This document shows positions 32,377 to 40,770 of a stretch of 54,045 bases of DNA, in pieces. Position numbers and translations under genes: made by a program. The DNA comes from Maribacter sp. (GTDB taxonomy: Bacteria > Bacteroidota > Bacteroidia > Flavobacteriales > Flavobacteriaceae): NCBI GenBank assembly GCA_024643345.1, contig JAHENB010000020.1:1-54045 (forward strand), written 5' to 3'. The stretch's first letter is position 1; each line of letters opens with the position of its first letter. The notes below the pieces were generated by a model. The model worked only from the letters and a program-made list of their open reading frames with translations, made no database searches and was not told the origin of the DNA.

Positions 32377-33237
32377 ATGACGGCTTGGTTTCAAAGAAAA
32401 GAAAAAGGAATACAGACGGCGACCGACCAAAAAAAGGATACCCCAAAAGGACTTTGGTATAAATCCCCTACCGGTAAAATCGTGGAATCGGAAGTACTGG
32501 CAAAAAACTTCTATGTAAGTCCGGAAGACGATTACCATGTGAGAATCGGCAGCAAGGAGTACTTTGAAATTATTTTTGACAACAACAAATTTACCGAACT
32601 AGATGCCAAACTGACCTCCAAGGACCCCTTGAAGTTCGTCGATACTAAAAAATATTCGGAACGCCTGGTCGCGGCCCAGAAAAAAACCGGGCTTAAAGAC
32701 GCCGTCCGAACTGGTGTGGGCAAATCAATGGGCAAGGACCTTGTGGTGGCCTGTATGGATTTTGTTTTTATTGGAGGGTCCATGGGCAGTGTGGTCGGTG
32801 AGAAAATTGCAAGGGCGATCGACTACGCGCTAAAAAAGAAAATACCTTTCGTGATGATTTCCAAATCGGGTGGTGCAAGAATGATGGAAGCGGCCCTTTC
32901 TTTGATGCAATTGGCCAAAACATCCGCGAAACTGGCGCAGTTGGCAGAAGCCCGAATTCCGTATATTTCATTATGTACCGACCCTACAACCGGGGGCACA
33001 ACGGCATCCTATGCCATGCTCGGCGATATCAATATTTCAGAACCCGGTGCATTGATCGGGTTTGCAGGGCCCAGGGTAGTAAAAGAAGCGACTGGAAAAG
33101 AACTGCCTGAAGGGTTTCAGACCGCCGAATTTGTCTTGGAACATGGGTTTCTGGATTTCATCGTGCACCGCAGTGAACTTAAAAAGAAAATCAATCTGTA
33201 TATCGATTTGATCGGGAACGATCCCATCAGAAAATAG
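32377..33237 (+). CDS. accD: Acetyl-CoA carboxylase carboxyltransferase subunit beta, zinc-finger-less
   Basis: Length 286 residues. The carboxyltransferase core is complete: [68 protein letters not shown] and [14 protein letters not shown]. The N-terminal Cys4 zinc ribbon of E. coli AccD is not: the region WYKSPTGK...VSPEDDYH has Ser30, Gly33, Ser48 and Asp51 where the four Cys stand. Its shape (the loop lengths) is kept, so this is a degenerate ribbon rather than a truncation. I recall the same loss in other flavobacteria. With AccA it makes malonyl-CoA for fatty-acid synthesis. Confidence 0.95.
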   Translation: MTAWFQRKEKGIQTATDQKKDTPKGLWYKSPTGKIVESEVLAKNFYVSPEDDYHVRIGSKEYFEIIFDNNKFTELDAKLTSKDPLKFVDTKKYSERLVAAQKKTGLKDAVRTGVGKSMGKDLVVACMDFVFIGGSMGSVVGEKIARAIDYALKKKIPFVMISKSGGARMMEAALSLMQLAKTSAKLAQLAEARIPYISLCTDPTTGGTTASYAMLGDINISEPGALIGFAGPRVVKEATGKELPEGFQTAEFVLEHGFLDFIVHRSELKKKINLYIDLIGNDPIRK

Positions 33238-33524
33238 GACCTTCCTATAAATTTCGGACCATGGATCAGATTGGCCTGCAAGCCGCATAAATTTTCTTAA
33301 AAAATTTGGTTCCTTTTGGTCCATTGTGATAGGATGATTCTTAGTAATTCAAATAGGATTCGGGGAAGCGGCAATCAGCAATACTCCTACAACGTTTGTT
33401 TTTTTTTAGGCACTTTTTCATAATAACAAAATTTTAAGATTTATTAGAATACGACAGGGTGCATTGGAAAAGGTTTAATTTCGATTTAAAAAAAATCTAT
33501 GGCCTCCGATCAAGAAAATATTTT
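33238..33524. other. Intergenic stretch before rpsO without a supported gene
   Basis: About 290 AT-rich bases between accD and the rpsO promoter. No ORF with coding character, no clear terminator hairpin with T tract, and no RNA gene recognised. A run of nine T residues near 33400 is not preceded by a stable stem. Confidence 0.45.
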
Positions 33525-33532
33525 TATATTTG
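33525..33532 (+). promoter_or_regulatory. -7 box TATATTTG for rpsO
   Basis: Exact TAnnTTTG match 54 bp upstream of the rpsO start. The transcript would begin close to 33539. Confidence 0.5.
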
Positions 33533-33536
33533 CGGC

Positions 33537-33551
33537 CTGATTGAAAATCAG
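33537..33551 (+). promoter_or_regulatory. Hairpin at the 5' end of the rpsO leader
   Basis: CTGATT-GAA-AATCAG forms a perfect 6-bp stem with a 3-nt loop, where the rpsO mRNA should begin. S15 is known in several bacteria to repress its own translation through leader structures; whether this hairpin takes part is inference. Confidence 0.35.
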
Positions 33552-33586
33552 TCAGATACATAAAAATCATTTAATATAATATTGGA

Positions 33587-33856
33587 ATGTATTTAACAAA
33601 GGAAGTTAAGGCCGACATTTTTAAGAAATATGGCGGAAAAGAGGTCAATACCGGTTCTACAGAAGGGCAGGTTGCCCTGTTCACACATCGCATCAACCAT
33701 TTGACGGAACACCTGAAAAAAAACCATAAAGATTATAACACAGAACGATCTTTGGTACGTTTGGTAGGTAAGCGAAGAAGTCTTTTGGATTATTTGAAGA
33801 AGAAGGATATCGTAAAGTATCGTGAGCTCATCAAAGAATTGAATATCAGAAAATAA
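33587..33856 (+). CDS. rpsO: 30S ribosomal protein S15
   Basis: Length 89 residues, the standard length. It is an early binder of the 16S rRNA central domain. Conserved residues of the family are seen in GSTEGQVALFTHRINHLTEHLKKNHKDY and LVRLVGKRRSLLDYLKKKD. It is followed by its own terminator and by pnp, the rpsO-pnp order found in many bacteria. Here the two are split by a terminator and a ~200-bp gap. Confidence 0.98.
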   Translation: MYLTKEVKADIFKKYGGKEVNTGSTEGQVALFTHRINHLTEHLKKNHKDYNTERSLVRLVGKRRSLLDYLKKKDIVKYRELIKELNIRK

Positions 33857-33859
33857 CCG

Positions 33860-33891
33860 ATAAGGGGAAAGTTAGCTTTCCCCTTATTTTT
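33860..33891 (+). terminator. Intrinsic terminator after rpsO
   Basis: ATAAGGGGAAAG (33860-33871) pairs perfectly with CTTTCCCCTTAT (33876-33887) around the loop TTAG, with T residues to 33891. It would uncouple rpsO from pnp. Confidence 0.9.
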
Positions 33892-33932
33892 GACTTTGTA
33901 TTTGGTCCAGCACCTGGTTAAATCTTAAAAGT

Positions 33933-34019
33933 CCTCTTGTACAGAGGCAACACAAAAAGCTGCACAGGTTTTTCATTGGTCAACACAACACAACAACTCC
34001 GACCAGAGAAAATGTCGGA
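33933..34019 (+). promoter_or_regulatory. Two hairpins in the pnp leader region
   Basis: Hairpin one: CCTCT-TGTAC-AGAGG (33933-33947). Hairpin two: TCCGAC (33998-34003) with GTCGGA (34014-34019) around a 10-nt loop. They precede pnp by 50-130 bp. In enterobacteria PNPase controls its own mRNA through leader stem-loops cut by RNase III; a similar role here is inference. Confidence 0.35.
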
Positions 34020-34069
34020 AAGACCATTGTTTAACAAATCTGCCCATACGTGGGTTTTAAATCAAATTT

Positions 34070-36298
34070 ATGATTCCAAAAGTTTTTAGGGAGGTCATTG
34101 ACCTCGGTGACGGTAGGGAAATTTCTATCGAGACCGGAAAATTGGCAAAACAGGCCCATGGTTCTGTAGTAGTTCAATCCGGCAAATGTATGCTACTGTG
34201 CACCGTAGTATCGAATTACAAACAAAGTGACGTCGATTTTCTTCCGCTGACCGTTGATTACCGGGAAAAATTTGCGGCTTCGGGCCGTTACCCAGGAGGC
34301 TTCTTTAAAAGGGAAGCCAGGCCGAGTGATGGTGAAGTATTGACCATGCGTTTGGTGGATCGTGTGTTACGTCCGCTTTTCCCCAAAGATTACCATTGTG
34401 AAACACAGGTAATGATCCAGCTCATGTCGCACGATGATGACGTGATGCCCGATGCCATGGCCGGTTTGGCCGCTTCGGCAGCAATTCAATTGTCAGATTT
34501 TCCTTTTGAATGCGCCATTTCGGAATGCCGAGTGGGTCGTATTGACGGAAAATTCATCACCAATCCGACCAGGGCCCAATTGTTGGAATCGGACATAGAT
34601 ATGGTCATCGGGGCCTCTGCCGATTCGGTAATGATGGTTGAAGGTGAAATGGGCGAGATTTCCGAAGAGGATATGGTCGAGGCAATAAAATTTGCGCATG
34701 AGGCCATCAAGGTGCAGGTCGCTGCCCAGATGCGATTGGCAGAAGCGGTTGGCAGAAAGGCCGTTAGGGAGTACGAGACCGAAAGTGAAGATGAGGCCTT
34801 GGCCAAAAAAGTGCGTGAACTTACCTATGACAAGGTTTATGCCGTAGCGAGGGCAGCATCCGCAAAACATGAAAGAAGTGCGGCTTTTGACGCCATCAAG
34901 GAAGAAGTAAAGGCAAGTTTTACAGAAGAGGAACTGGCCGAAAATAGCGAACTGGTCAAAAAGTATTTTTACAAGGCCGAAAAAGCCGCCGTTCGCGATC
35001 TTACCTTGAATGAAGGCTTAAGATTGGATGGTAGAAAAACAAATGAAATTCGCCCCATTTGGTGCGAAATCGACTACTTGCCCTCCACCCACGGTTCGGC
35101 TATCTTTACGAGAGGGGAAACCCAGGCCTTGGCCACGGTAACCTTGGGAACTTCAAGGGAAGCCAACCAGATCGATATGCCCTCTTTCGAAGGTGAGGAA
35201 ACCTTTTACCTGCATTATAACTTCCCTCCGTTTTCCACTGGGGAAGCCCGCCCCATTCGAGGCACCTCCCGAAGGGAAGTAGGTCATGGCAACTTGGCCC
35301 AAAGGGCCTTGAAAAGAATGGTCCCTGCAGATTGTCCCTATACGGTAAGGGTGGTTTCTGAAGTACTTGAAAGCAACGGATCATCTTCAATGGCCACCGT
35401 TTGTTCCGGTACCATGGCCTTAATGGATGCCGGGGTACAATTGAAAAAACCGGTTTCAGGAATCGCGATGGGATTGATCACCGATGTGGAGACTGGTAAA
35501 TATGCCGTTTTATCCGATATTTTGGGGGATGAAGACCACCTAGGGGATATGGACTTTAAAGTAACCGGTACGGCAGACGGTATTACCGCTTGTCAAATGG
35601 ATATCAAAGTAAAAGGATTAAGCTACGAAATCTTGGTCAAAGCTCTTAAGCAGGCCAGGGACGGTAGGTTGCATATTCTTGAAAAACTGGTTGAAACCAT
35701 AGCCGCGCCCAACGAGGATGTAAAACCACATGCGCCCAAAATGGTTACCAAGATTATCCCGAACGAATTTATCGGAGCCTTAATCGGACCAGGCGGAAAA
35801 GTGATCCAGGAATTGCAGAAAACCACGAAAACCACTATTGTGATCAATGAAGACCCGGTCACCGAAGAGGGAATCGTTGAAATCTTGGGCACCAACCAAG
35901 CAGGCATCGACGCCGTATTGGCGAAGATCGATTCTTTGATGTTCAAACCCCAGGTAGACAGTGTTTATGAGGTGAAGGTCATTAAAATGCTCGACTTTGG
36001 GGCAGTTGTCGAATATATGGATGCCCCCGGCAATGAGACCTTGCTACACGTATCTGAATTGGCTTGGGAACGTACCGAAAATGTCTCGGACGTAGTGAAC
36101 ATGGGCGATGTATTCGATGTCAAGTATCTAGGCGTTGACCCACGTACCCGCAAGGACAAGGTTTCCCGTAAGGCATTGTTGCCAAAACCGGAAGGTTACA
36201 AAGAACGACCTCCACGAGAAAGAAATGATCGTAGGGATGACCGACGAGGCGGAGGTAGGGACAGCCGCGATCGCGATCGTAAACCAAGAAGGGATTAA
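34070..36298 (+). CDS. pnp: Polyribonucleotide nucleotidyltransferase (PNPase)
   Basis: Length 742 residues. It degrades RNA 3'-to-5' using phosphate. Two RNase PH-like domains: the first with [33 protein letters not shown], the second with [42 protein letters not shown] and [13 protein letters not shown]; the catalytic Asp is in [19 protein letters not shown]. Then a KH domain ([20 protein letters not shown]), an S1 domain ([19 protein letters not shown]), and an Arg/Asp/Gly-rich disordered tail of ~35 residues that likely adds RNA affinity. Followed by a strong terminator. Confidence 0.97.
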   Translation: MIPKVFREVIDLGDGREISIETGKLAKQAHGSVVVQSGKCMLLCTVVSNYKQSDVDFLPLTVDYREKFAASGRYPGGFFKREARPSDGEVLTMRLVDRVLRPLFPKDYHCETQVMIQLMSHDDDVMPDAMAGLAASAAIQLSDFPFECAISECRVGRIDGKFITNPTRAQLLESDIDMVIGASADSVMMVEGEMGEISEEDMVEAIKFAHEAIKVQVAAQMRLAEAVGRKAVREYETESEDEALAKKVRELTYDKVYAVARAASAKHERSAAFDAIKEEVKASFTEEELAENSELVKKYFYKAEKAAVRDLTLNEGLRLDGRKTNEIRPIWCEIDYLPSTHGSAIFTRGETQALATVTLGTSREANQIDMPSFEGEETFYLHYNFPPFSTGEARPIRGTSRREVGHGNLAQRALKRMVPADCPYTVRVVSEVLESNGSSSMATVCSGTMALMDAGVQLKKPVSGIAMGLITDVETGKYAVLSDILGDEDHLGDMDFKVTGTADGITACQMDIKVKGLSYEILVKALKQARDGRLHILEKLVETIAAPNEDVKPHAPKMVTKIIPNEFIGALIGPGGKVIQELQKTTKTTIVINEDPVTEEGIVEILGTNQAGIDAVLAKIDSLMFKPQVDSVYEVKVIKMLDFGAVVEYMDAPGNETLLHVSELAWERTENVSDVVNMGDVFDVKYLGVDPRTRKDKVSRKALLPKPEGYKERPPRERNDRRDDRRGGGRDSRDRDRKPRRD

Positions 36299-36317
36299 TA
36301 CTTTTTAGATTGTTTAT

Positions 36318-36349
36318 AAAAGCCCCGACCAATTGGTCGGGGCTTTTTT
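36318..36349 (+). terminator. Strong intrinsic terminator after pnp
   Basis: AAAAGCCCCGACC (36318-36330) pairs perfectly with GGTCGGGGCTTTT around the loop AATT, and the T run continues to 36349. Separates pnp from rpoD. Confidence 0.93.
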
Positions 36350-36457
36350 GTGCACTTTAACCGAAAAAAACAAGTTTTTTTTACGATTATGTAACATTTG
36401 AACATTTTCTACGTATAAGTAAATGCAGTCTATGCAACACGAACCTAATCTATTTAA

Positions 36458-37321
36458 ATGAGACAGCTAAAGATTACCAAACAGGTTACCAACAGGGAAA
36501 CCGCATCTTTGGACAAATACCTACAAGAAATTGGCAAAGTAGATCTTATTACCGCAGATGAAGAAGTAGAATTGGCACAACGAATCAAGGCCGGTGATCA
36601 AATGGCGCTTGAAAAGCTAACAAAAGCCAATCTCCGATTCGTGGTATCGGTAGCCAAACAATACCAAAACCAAGGGCTTACCTTACCAGATTTGATCAAT
36701 GAAGGAAATTTGGGACTGATCAAAGCCGCACAGAGATTCGATGAAACACGTGGTTTTAAATTTATTTCCTATGCCGTATGGTGGATTCGCCAGTCGATCC
36801 TGCAGGCTTTGGCAGAGCAATCCCGTATCGTAAGATTGCCTTTGAACAAAATTGGATCGATCAATAAAATAAATAAAACGTTTGCTTTTTTGGAGCAAGC
36901 GCATGAACGCCAACCTTCGCCGGAAGAAATTGCAAAAGAATTGGACATGACCGTAGAGGATGTAAAACAGTCCTTGAAAAACTCAGGTCGCCACGTATCA
37001 ATGGATGCCCCCTTGATCGATGGGGAAGATTCGAACCTTTACGATGTACTTCGAAGTGGGGAATCACCAAACCCCGATCGCGAATTGCTACACGAATCTT
37101 TGCGCACGGAAATCGAACGAGCTTTGGAAACCCTGACACCTAGGGAAGCCGATGTCATCCGTTTATATTTCGGCCTTGCCGGGCAACATTCCATGACCCT
37201 TGAGGAAATTGGCGAAACCTTCGATCTCACCAGGGAAAGGGTCCGTCAAATCAAGGAAAAGGCCATACGACGGTTAAAACATACTTCCAGGAGCAAAATA
37301 CTGAAGACCTATCTCGGATAA
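36458..37321 (+). CDS. rpoD: Primary RNA polymerase sigma factor (RpoD/SigA), short Bacteroidota form
   Basis: Length 287 residues, without the acidic region 1.1 of proteobacterial sigma-70, as is normal in Bacteroidota. Region 1.2: [19 protein letters not shown]. Region 2 with the -10 (here -7) recognition part: [37 protein letters not shown]. Region 3: [17 protein letters not shown]. Region 4 with the helix-turn-helix for the -35 (-33) element: [28 protein letters not shown]. It should be the sigma factor that reads the TAnnTTTG boxes in this window. Followed by two hairpins in tandem. Confidence 0.97.
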   Translation: MRQLKITKQVTNRETASLDKYLQEIGKVDLITADEEVELAQRIKAGDQMALEKLTKANLRFVVSVAKQYQNQGLTLPDLINEGNLGLIKAAQRFDETRGFKFISYAVWWIRQSILQALAEQSRIVRLPLNKIGSINKINKTFAFLEQAHERQPSPEEIAKELDMTVEDVKQSLKNSGRHVSMDAPLIDGEDSNLYDVLRSGESPNPDRELLHESLRTEIERALETLTPREADVIRLYFGLAGQHSMTLEEIGETFDLTRERVRQIKEKAIRRLKHTSRSKILKTYLG

Positions 37322-37400
37322 TCCGGGAAATAAATTACAAAGTTAAATTATCCTTAATATTGGAAATTTGGCATATAAATTGTAATTTGTGAACAATAAC

Positions 37401-37427
37401 AACAGTTATCATGACTGTTCGTTTTTT
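37401..37427 (+). terminator. Probable first terminator after rpoD
   Basis: AACAGT (37401-37406) pairs with ACTGTT (37414-37419) around a 7-nt loop, followed by CG and six T residues. Weaker than the second hairpin 12 bp downstream. Confidence 0.55.
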
Positions 37428-37442
37428 GATTGATGAATAAAC
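37428..37442. repeat. Copy C of the 14-bp repeat GATTGATGAATAAA
   Basis: GATTGATGAATAAAC begins right after the T tract of the hairpin at 37401-37427 and runs into the left arm of the next terminator. The same placement after a terminator T tract is seen for copy A at 3806. Confidence 0.65.
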
Positions 37443-37468
37443 TCCGGCTGATTACCGGAGTTTTTTTG
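37439..37468 (+). terminator. Second terminator after rpoD
   Basis: AAACTCCGG (37439-37447) pairs with CCGGAGTTT (37455-37463) around the loop CTGATTA, followed by T residues to 37468. Confidence 0.88.
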
Positions 37469-37504
37469 TTTTATCCCCTCCGGCTATCGCGTAGGAATTG
37501 AAAA

Positions 37505-37750
37505 ATGACTTTTGAAAAAGATATGGAGAATACCAATGAACAGCCCAATAATCCCTTACATGGCATAAAACTGACAGATATATTGGAATACCTGACAGCA
37601 ATCTACAGTTGGGAAGAATTAGCGGCCATCATCAACATCAATTGCTTCAAAAACGATCCTTCCATAAATTCTTCACTGAAATTTTTGCGAAAGACCCCCT
37701 GGGCGCGGGACAAAGTGGAACAATTATATTTGAAATCGAAATCGAAATAA
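37505..37750 (+). CDS. VF530-family (DUF2132) putative DNA-binding protein
   Basis: Length 81 residues from the first ATG; the in-frame ATG at 37523 ([14 protein letters not shown]) is an equally good start. The family core is complete: [34 protein letters not shown] and [19 protein letters not shown], with the invariant [10 protein letters not shown] tail. VF530 from Vibrio was solved as a small helical protein with a SAP-like/DNA-binding appearance; the true role is unknown. It stands alone after the rpoD terminators. Confidence 0.9.
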   Translation: MTFEKDMENTNEQPNNPLHGIKLTDILEYLTAIYSWEELAAIININCFKNDPSINSSLKFLRKTPWARDKVEQLYLKSKSK

Positions 37751-37948
37751 TTAGCGATGGGATCGAATGTTCTTCCGGCCCGCATAATAAAACTACAGAC
37801 CTTTCTTAAAGCCGTAAAACCAACTTCGAAAAGTATCATAAAAACACCAACCGCCATCCTATGATGGAAAGCTTTAAAAATTCTGCCCAAATGTTTCAAT
37901 AAGGGATCAAACATTTTAATCATAGAGAATTTGATTGGCACATTTTAT

Positions 37949-37956
37949 TATCTTTA
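37949..37956 (+). promoter_or_regulatory. Possible -7 box TATCTTTA upstream of the propeller-cytochrome gene
   Basis: One base off TAnnTTTG, 23 bp before the chosen ATG at 37980. It argues against the in-frame upstream start at 37935. Confidence 0.4.
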
Positions 37957-37979
37957 GGCATAACCTTAGGAAATGTACC

Positions 37980-40628
37980 ATGCAAAAAACCTTCACCCTC
38001 CTTCTTTTTATGACCATATTGTTTTCCTGCAAAAAAGAGGTCAGCAAAGATATAACAGAAAATATCTTACCCATAAGCTTCAATCTTCCGGAAGGTTTTG
38101 AACTTGTAGACCTCTACCATCCCAGTGTCCATGATCAGGGTTCTTGGGTAGCACTGGCTCAGGGACCTGAAAACATAATATATGCCTGTGACCAAAGGGG
38201 CAAGATTTACGAACTGCAAGTTCCTTCTGATGGCAGTCCGATTGATGCCGCACAAGTAGCGCCCATCGATCTTCATATCGGAGAGGCCCACGGTCTTTTA
38301 TGGGCGCATAATAGCCTCTATGTAGCGGTCAACAAGGCTTGGGACGACAAAATTCCCGATGGGGAGGAAAATGGCAGTGGGGTATATCGCATTACCGATA
38401 CCAATAAGGATGGGAAATTAGACCAAGTAGCCATGCTCCTAAAGTTGGAAGGGGAAGGTGAACACGGCCCGCATAGTTTTGTGTTGTCGCCCAATGGCCA
38501 AGACATTTATTTTATTGCCGGCAACCATACTTTGATTCCGGAACCTCTCCTTAACAACAGCCGCTTGCCTACCAATTGGGGAGAAGACAATTTGTTCAAA
38601 CCTTATTTAGACGCTCGTGGACATGCCAACAATATCAAGGCTCCTGGGGGCTGGATCAGCAAATTCAATTCGGAGGGTACCCAATGGGAGCTCGTTTCGG
38701 CAGGTTACCGGAATCCTTTTGATATTGCCTTCAACCAAGATGATGAACTGTTTACCTATGACGCCGATATGGAATGGGATATCGGGATGCCCTGGTATCG
38801 CCCTACCCGAATCTGCCATGTGACCAGTGGAAGCGAATACGGCTGGAGAACTGGATCCGGTAAATGGCCGGCTTATTATCCCGACAATCTTCCGGCGGTA
38901 CATAATTTAGAACAGGGCTCCCCAACCGCCGTGCTTTCCACGGCCAAATTGGATATTCCCGCAAGATATAAAAATGGCCTTTTGGCAATGGATTGGAGTT
39001 TTGGTACCGTCTATTTTATTGATTTAAAACCCAAAGGGAGCAGTTATGAAGCGAACAGGGAAGAATTTCTTTCGGGAACCCCCCTGCCCCTAACCGACAT
39101 GATTGCCGGAAACGACGGAAATCTTTACTTCGCTACGGGTGGCCGTGGATTGGATTCACACTTATATAGATTGCGTTATATAGGAAATGAAAATAAAACC
39201 GCCTTGAAGGTTGAAGATTCAAATGCTTCCACCTTAAGACAACGGAGAAAGGAGCTCGAAAAATATCACTCTTTACAATCCGAAGTTGCCATTCCCCTTG
39301 CCTGGATGGATTTAAATCACCAAGATCGATTTATCCGATATGCTGCAAGGGTTGCCTTGGAACATCAGCCGATCGATCAATGGCAGCAAAAATATTTTGA
39401 GGAACAAGATCCCATTAAACTCATAGAGGGTGCGATTGCCCTTGCCCATCAGGGTGACAAAGCTTTGGAAGGAAGCATTCTGGAGAAGCTCGACCCAATA
39501 AAAATGGAACTGTTGTCGGATGCGCAAAAAATTGCATTATTGCGGGCCTATGCCCTCTTGTTCATTCGAATGGGAGAACCCGACGCTTCCCATGGAACTG
39601 CGACAACCAAGAAATTGCAATCTTATTTTCCGCATGCCAACAATGCCGTGAACAGGGAATTGGCCCAATTGTTATTGTACTTAAAAGCAGAGGGCATCAC
39701 CCAAGAACTGGTAGGGCTGTTAGAGAAACATACCCGGGAAAAAACAGTTACCGAAGGGATTCAGATGCTCTCAGAGGAGACGACATTGAGGAGTGAGCAA
39801 TATGGCCCCCTCATTCGCGATGTCATAGCGAAGATGCCGCCCAGTGAAGCCATATATTATGGTTTATTGCTGAGCCATGACGAAATAGGCTGGACCAAAC
39901 CCCTTAGGGAAAAATACTTCAGCTGGTTTTTTGATGTTTTGGGCGCAAAAGGCGGAATGAGTTTTAAGGCCTACATGGAAAATGTGCGGCAACAGGCCAT
40001 GACGAACGTGCCGGAAGCCGAAAAATCATATTTCCAGGAACTATCCGGTGTGTACACCCCTACCTCCGCAATAGCCGATTTGCCCCAGCCCATTGGACCG
40101 GGCCGCAACTACACGGGCGAGGATATGGGCGATATTATCTGGGGCGATGGCATGCGCGACTACCAGAGCAGCTTTGCAGATGGTGAACGTGCTTACCAAG
40201 CGGCCATGTGCACCCTATGCCACAGGATGCGTGGTGAAGGCGGGGCTGCAGGGCCAGATCTTACTCAGGCACATAGCAAGTTCGGCAGTTACGATCTGAT
40301 GTTCGCCATTTATAGTCCAAATGATGATATCTCCGATCAATATGCCAATACCTTGTTCGAAATGAAGGACGGGGAAAAAATCGCAGGGCGTATCAAGTCC
40401 GAAGATGGTGAGCATATTACATTGATGCCCAATCCGTTCAATGAAAGTTATACGGTGCAATTGGCCAAAAGCGAGATTTCAAATAGGTCGCTATCCCCAA
40501 TTTCACCAATGCCTCCGGGATTGCTCAATCGATTGAACGAAAAGGAAATAAAAGATCTATTCGTTTATTTGCGGTCGGGCGGAGATGCCAAGCATGAATT
40601 ATATACCAAAAAGAGGGAGGTCAATTAA
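37980..40628 (+). CDS. Lipoprotein with beta-propeller dehydrogenase, helical-repeat and cytochrome c domains
   Basis: The ATG at 37980 opens a lipoprotein signal (MQKTFTLLLFMTILFSC, lipobox Cys17); 882 residues. Residues ~30-400 form a propeller related to soluble PQQ-type glucose/sorbosone dehydrogenases: VALAQGPENIIYACDQRGKIYE, SGVYRITDTNKDGKLD, SAGYRNPFDIAFNQDDELFTYDADMEWD, GNDGNLYFATGGRG. Residues ~420-700 are HEAT-like helical repeats. A C-terminal heme domain has CTLCH with the GPDLT phrase, then ISDQYANTLFEMKDGEKIAGRI, the Planctomycete/Verrucomicrobia-type heme-binding domain. It probably oxidises a sugar or alcohol at the cell surface and passes electrons to the heme. Substrate unknown. 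Confidence 0.87.
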   Translation: MQKTFTLLLFMTILFSCKKEVSKDITENILPISFNLPEGFELVDLYHPSVHDQGSWVALAQGPENIIYACDQRGKIYELQVPSDGSPIDAAQVAPIDLHIGEAHGLLWAHNSLYVAVNKAWDDKIPDGEENGSGVYRITDTNKDGKLDQVAMLLKLEGEGEHGPHSFVLSPNGQDIYFIAGNHTLIPEPLLNNSRLPTNWGEDNLFKPYLDARGHANNIKAPGGWISKFNSEGTQWELVSAGYRNPFDIAFNQDDELFTYDADMEWDIGMPWYRPTRICHVTSGSEYGWRTGSGKWPAYYPDNLPAVHNLEQGSPTAVLSTAKLDIPARYKNGLLAMDWSFGTVYFIDLKPKGSSYEANREEFLSGTPLPLTDMIAGNDGNLYFATGGRGLDSHLYRLRYIGNENKTALKVEDSNASTLRQRRKELEKYHSLQSEVAIPLAWMDLNHQDRFIRYAARVALEHQPIDQWQQKYFEEQDPIKLIEGAIALAHQGDKALEGSILEKLDPIKMELLSDAQKIALLRAYALLFIRMGEPDASHGTATTKKLQSYFPHANNAVNRELAQLLLYLKAEGITQELVGLLEKHTREKTVTEGIQMLSEETTLRSEQYGPLIRDVIAKMPPSEAIYYGLLLSHDEIGWTKPLREKYFSWFFDVLGAKGGMSFKAYMENVRQQAMTNVPEAEKSYFQELSGVYTPTSAIADLPQPIGPGRNYTGEDMGDIIWGDGMRDYQSSFADGERAYQAAMCTLCHRMRGEGGAAGPDLTQAHSKFGSYDLMFAIYSPNDDISDQYANTLFEMKDGEKIAGRIKSEDGEHITLMPNPFNESYTVQLAKSEISNRSLSPISPMPPGLLNRLNEKEIKDLFVYLRSGGDAKHELYTKKREVN

Positions 40629-40770
40629 AACGAAATCCCTTTACTTCGTATGGGCCCTAAGATCATTTCCTTCCATTGCAAGGACAAGGTATGGCCCATT
40701 ATGCCCTTTCAACTTTGGATATCGTTAAAATAACTAGGTAGATTCGATAAAATCCTTTAAAACCAATTAA

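Noticed and set aside
33400-33412. T run as terminator for accD
   Set aside because: No stable stem precedes it.
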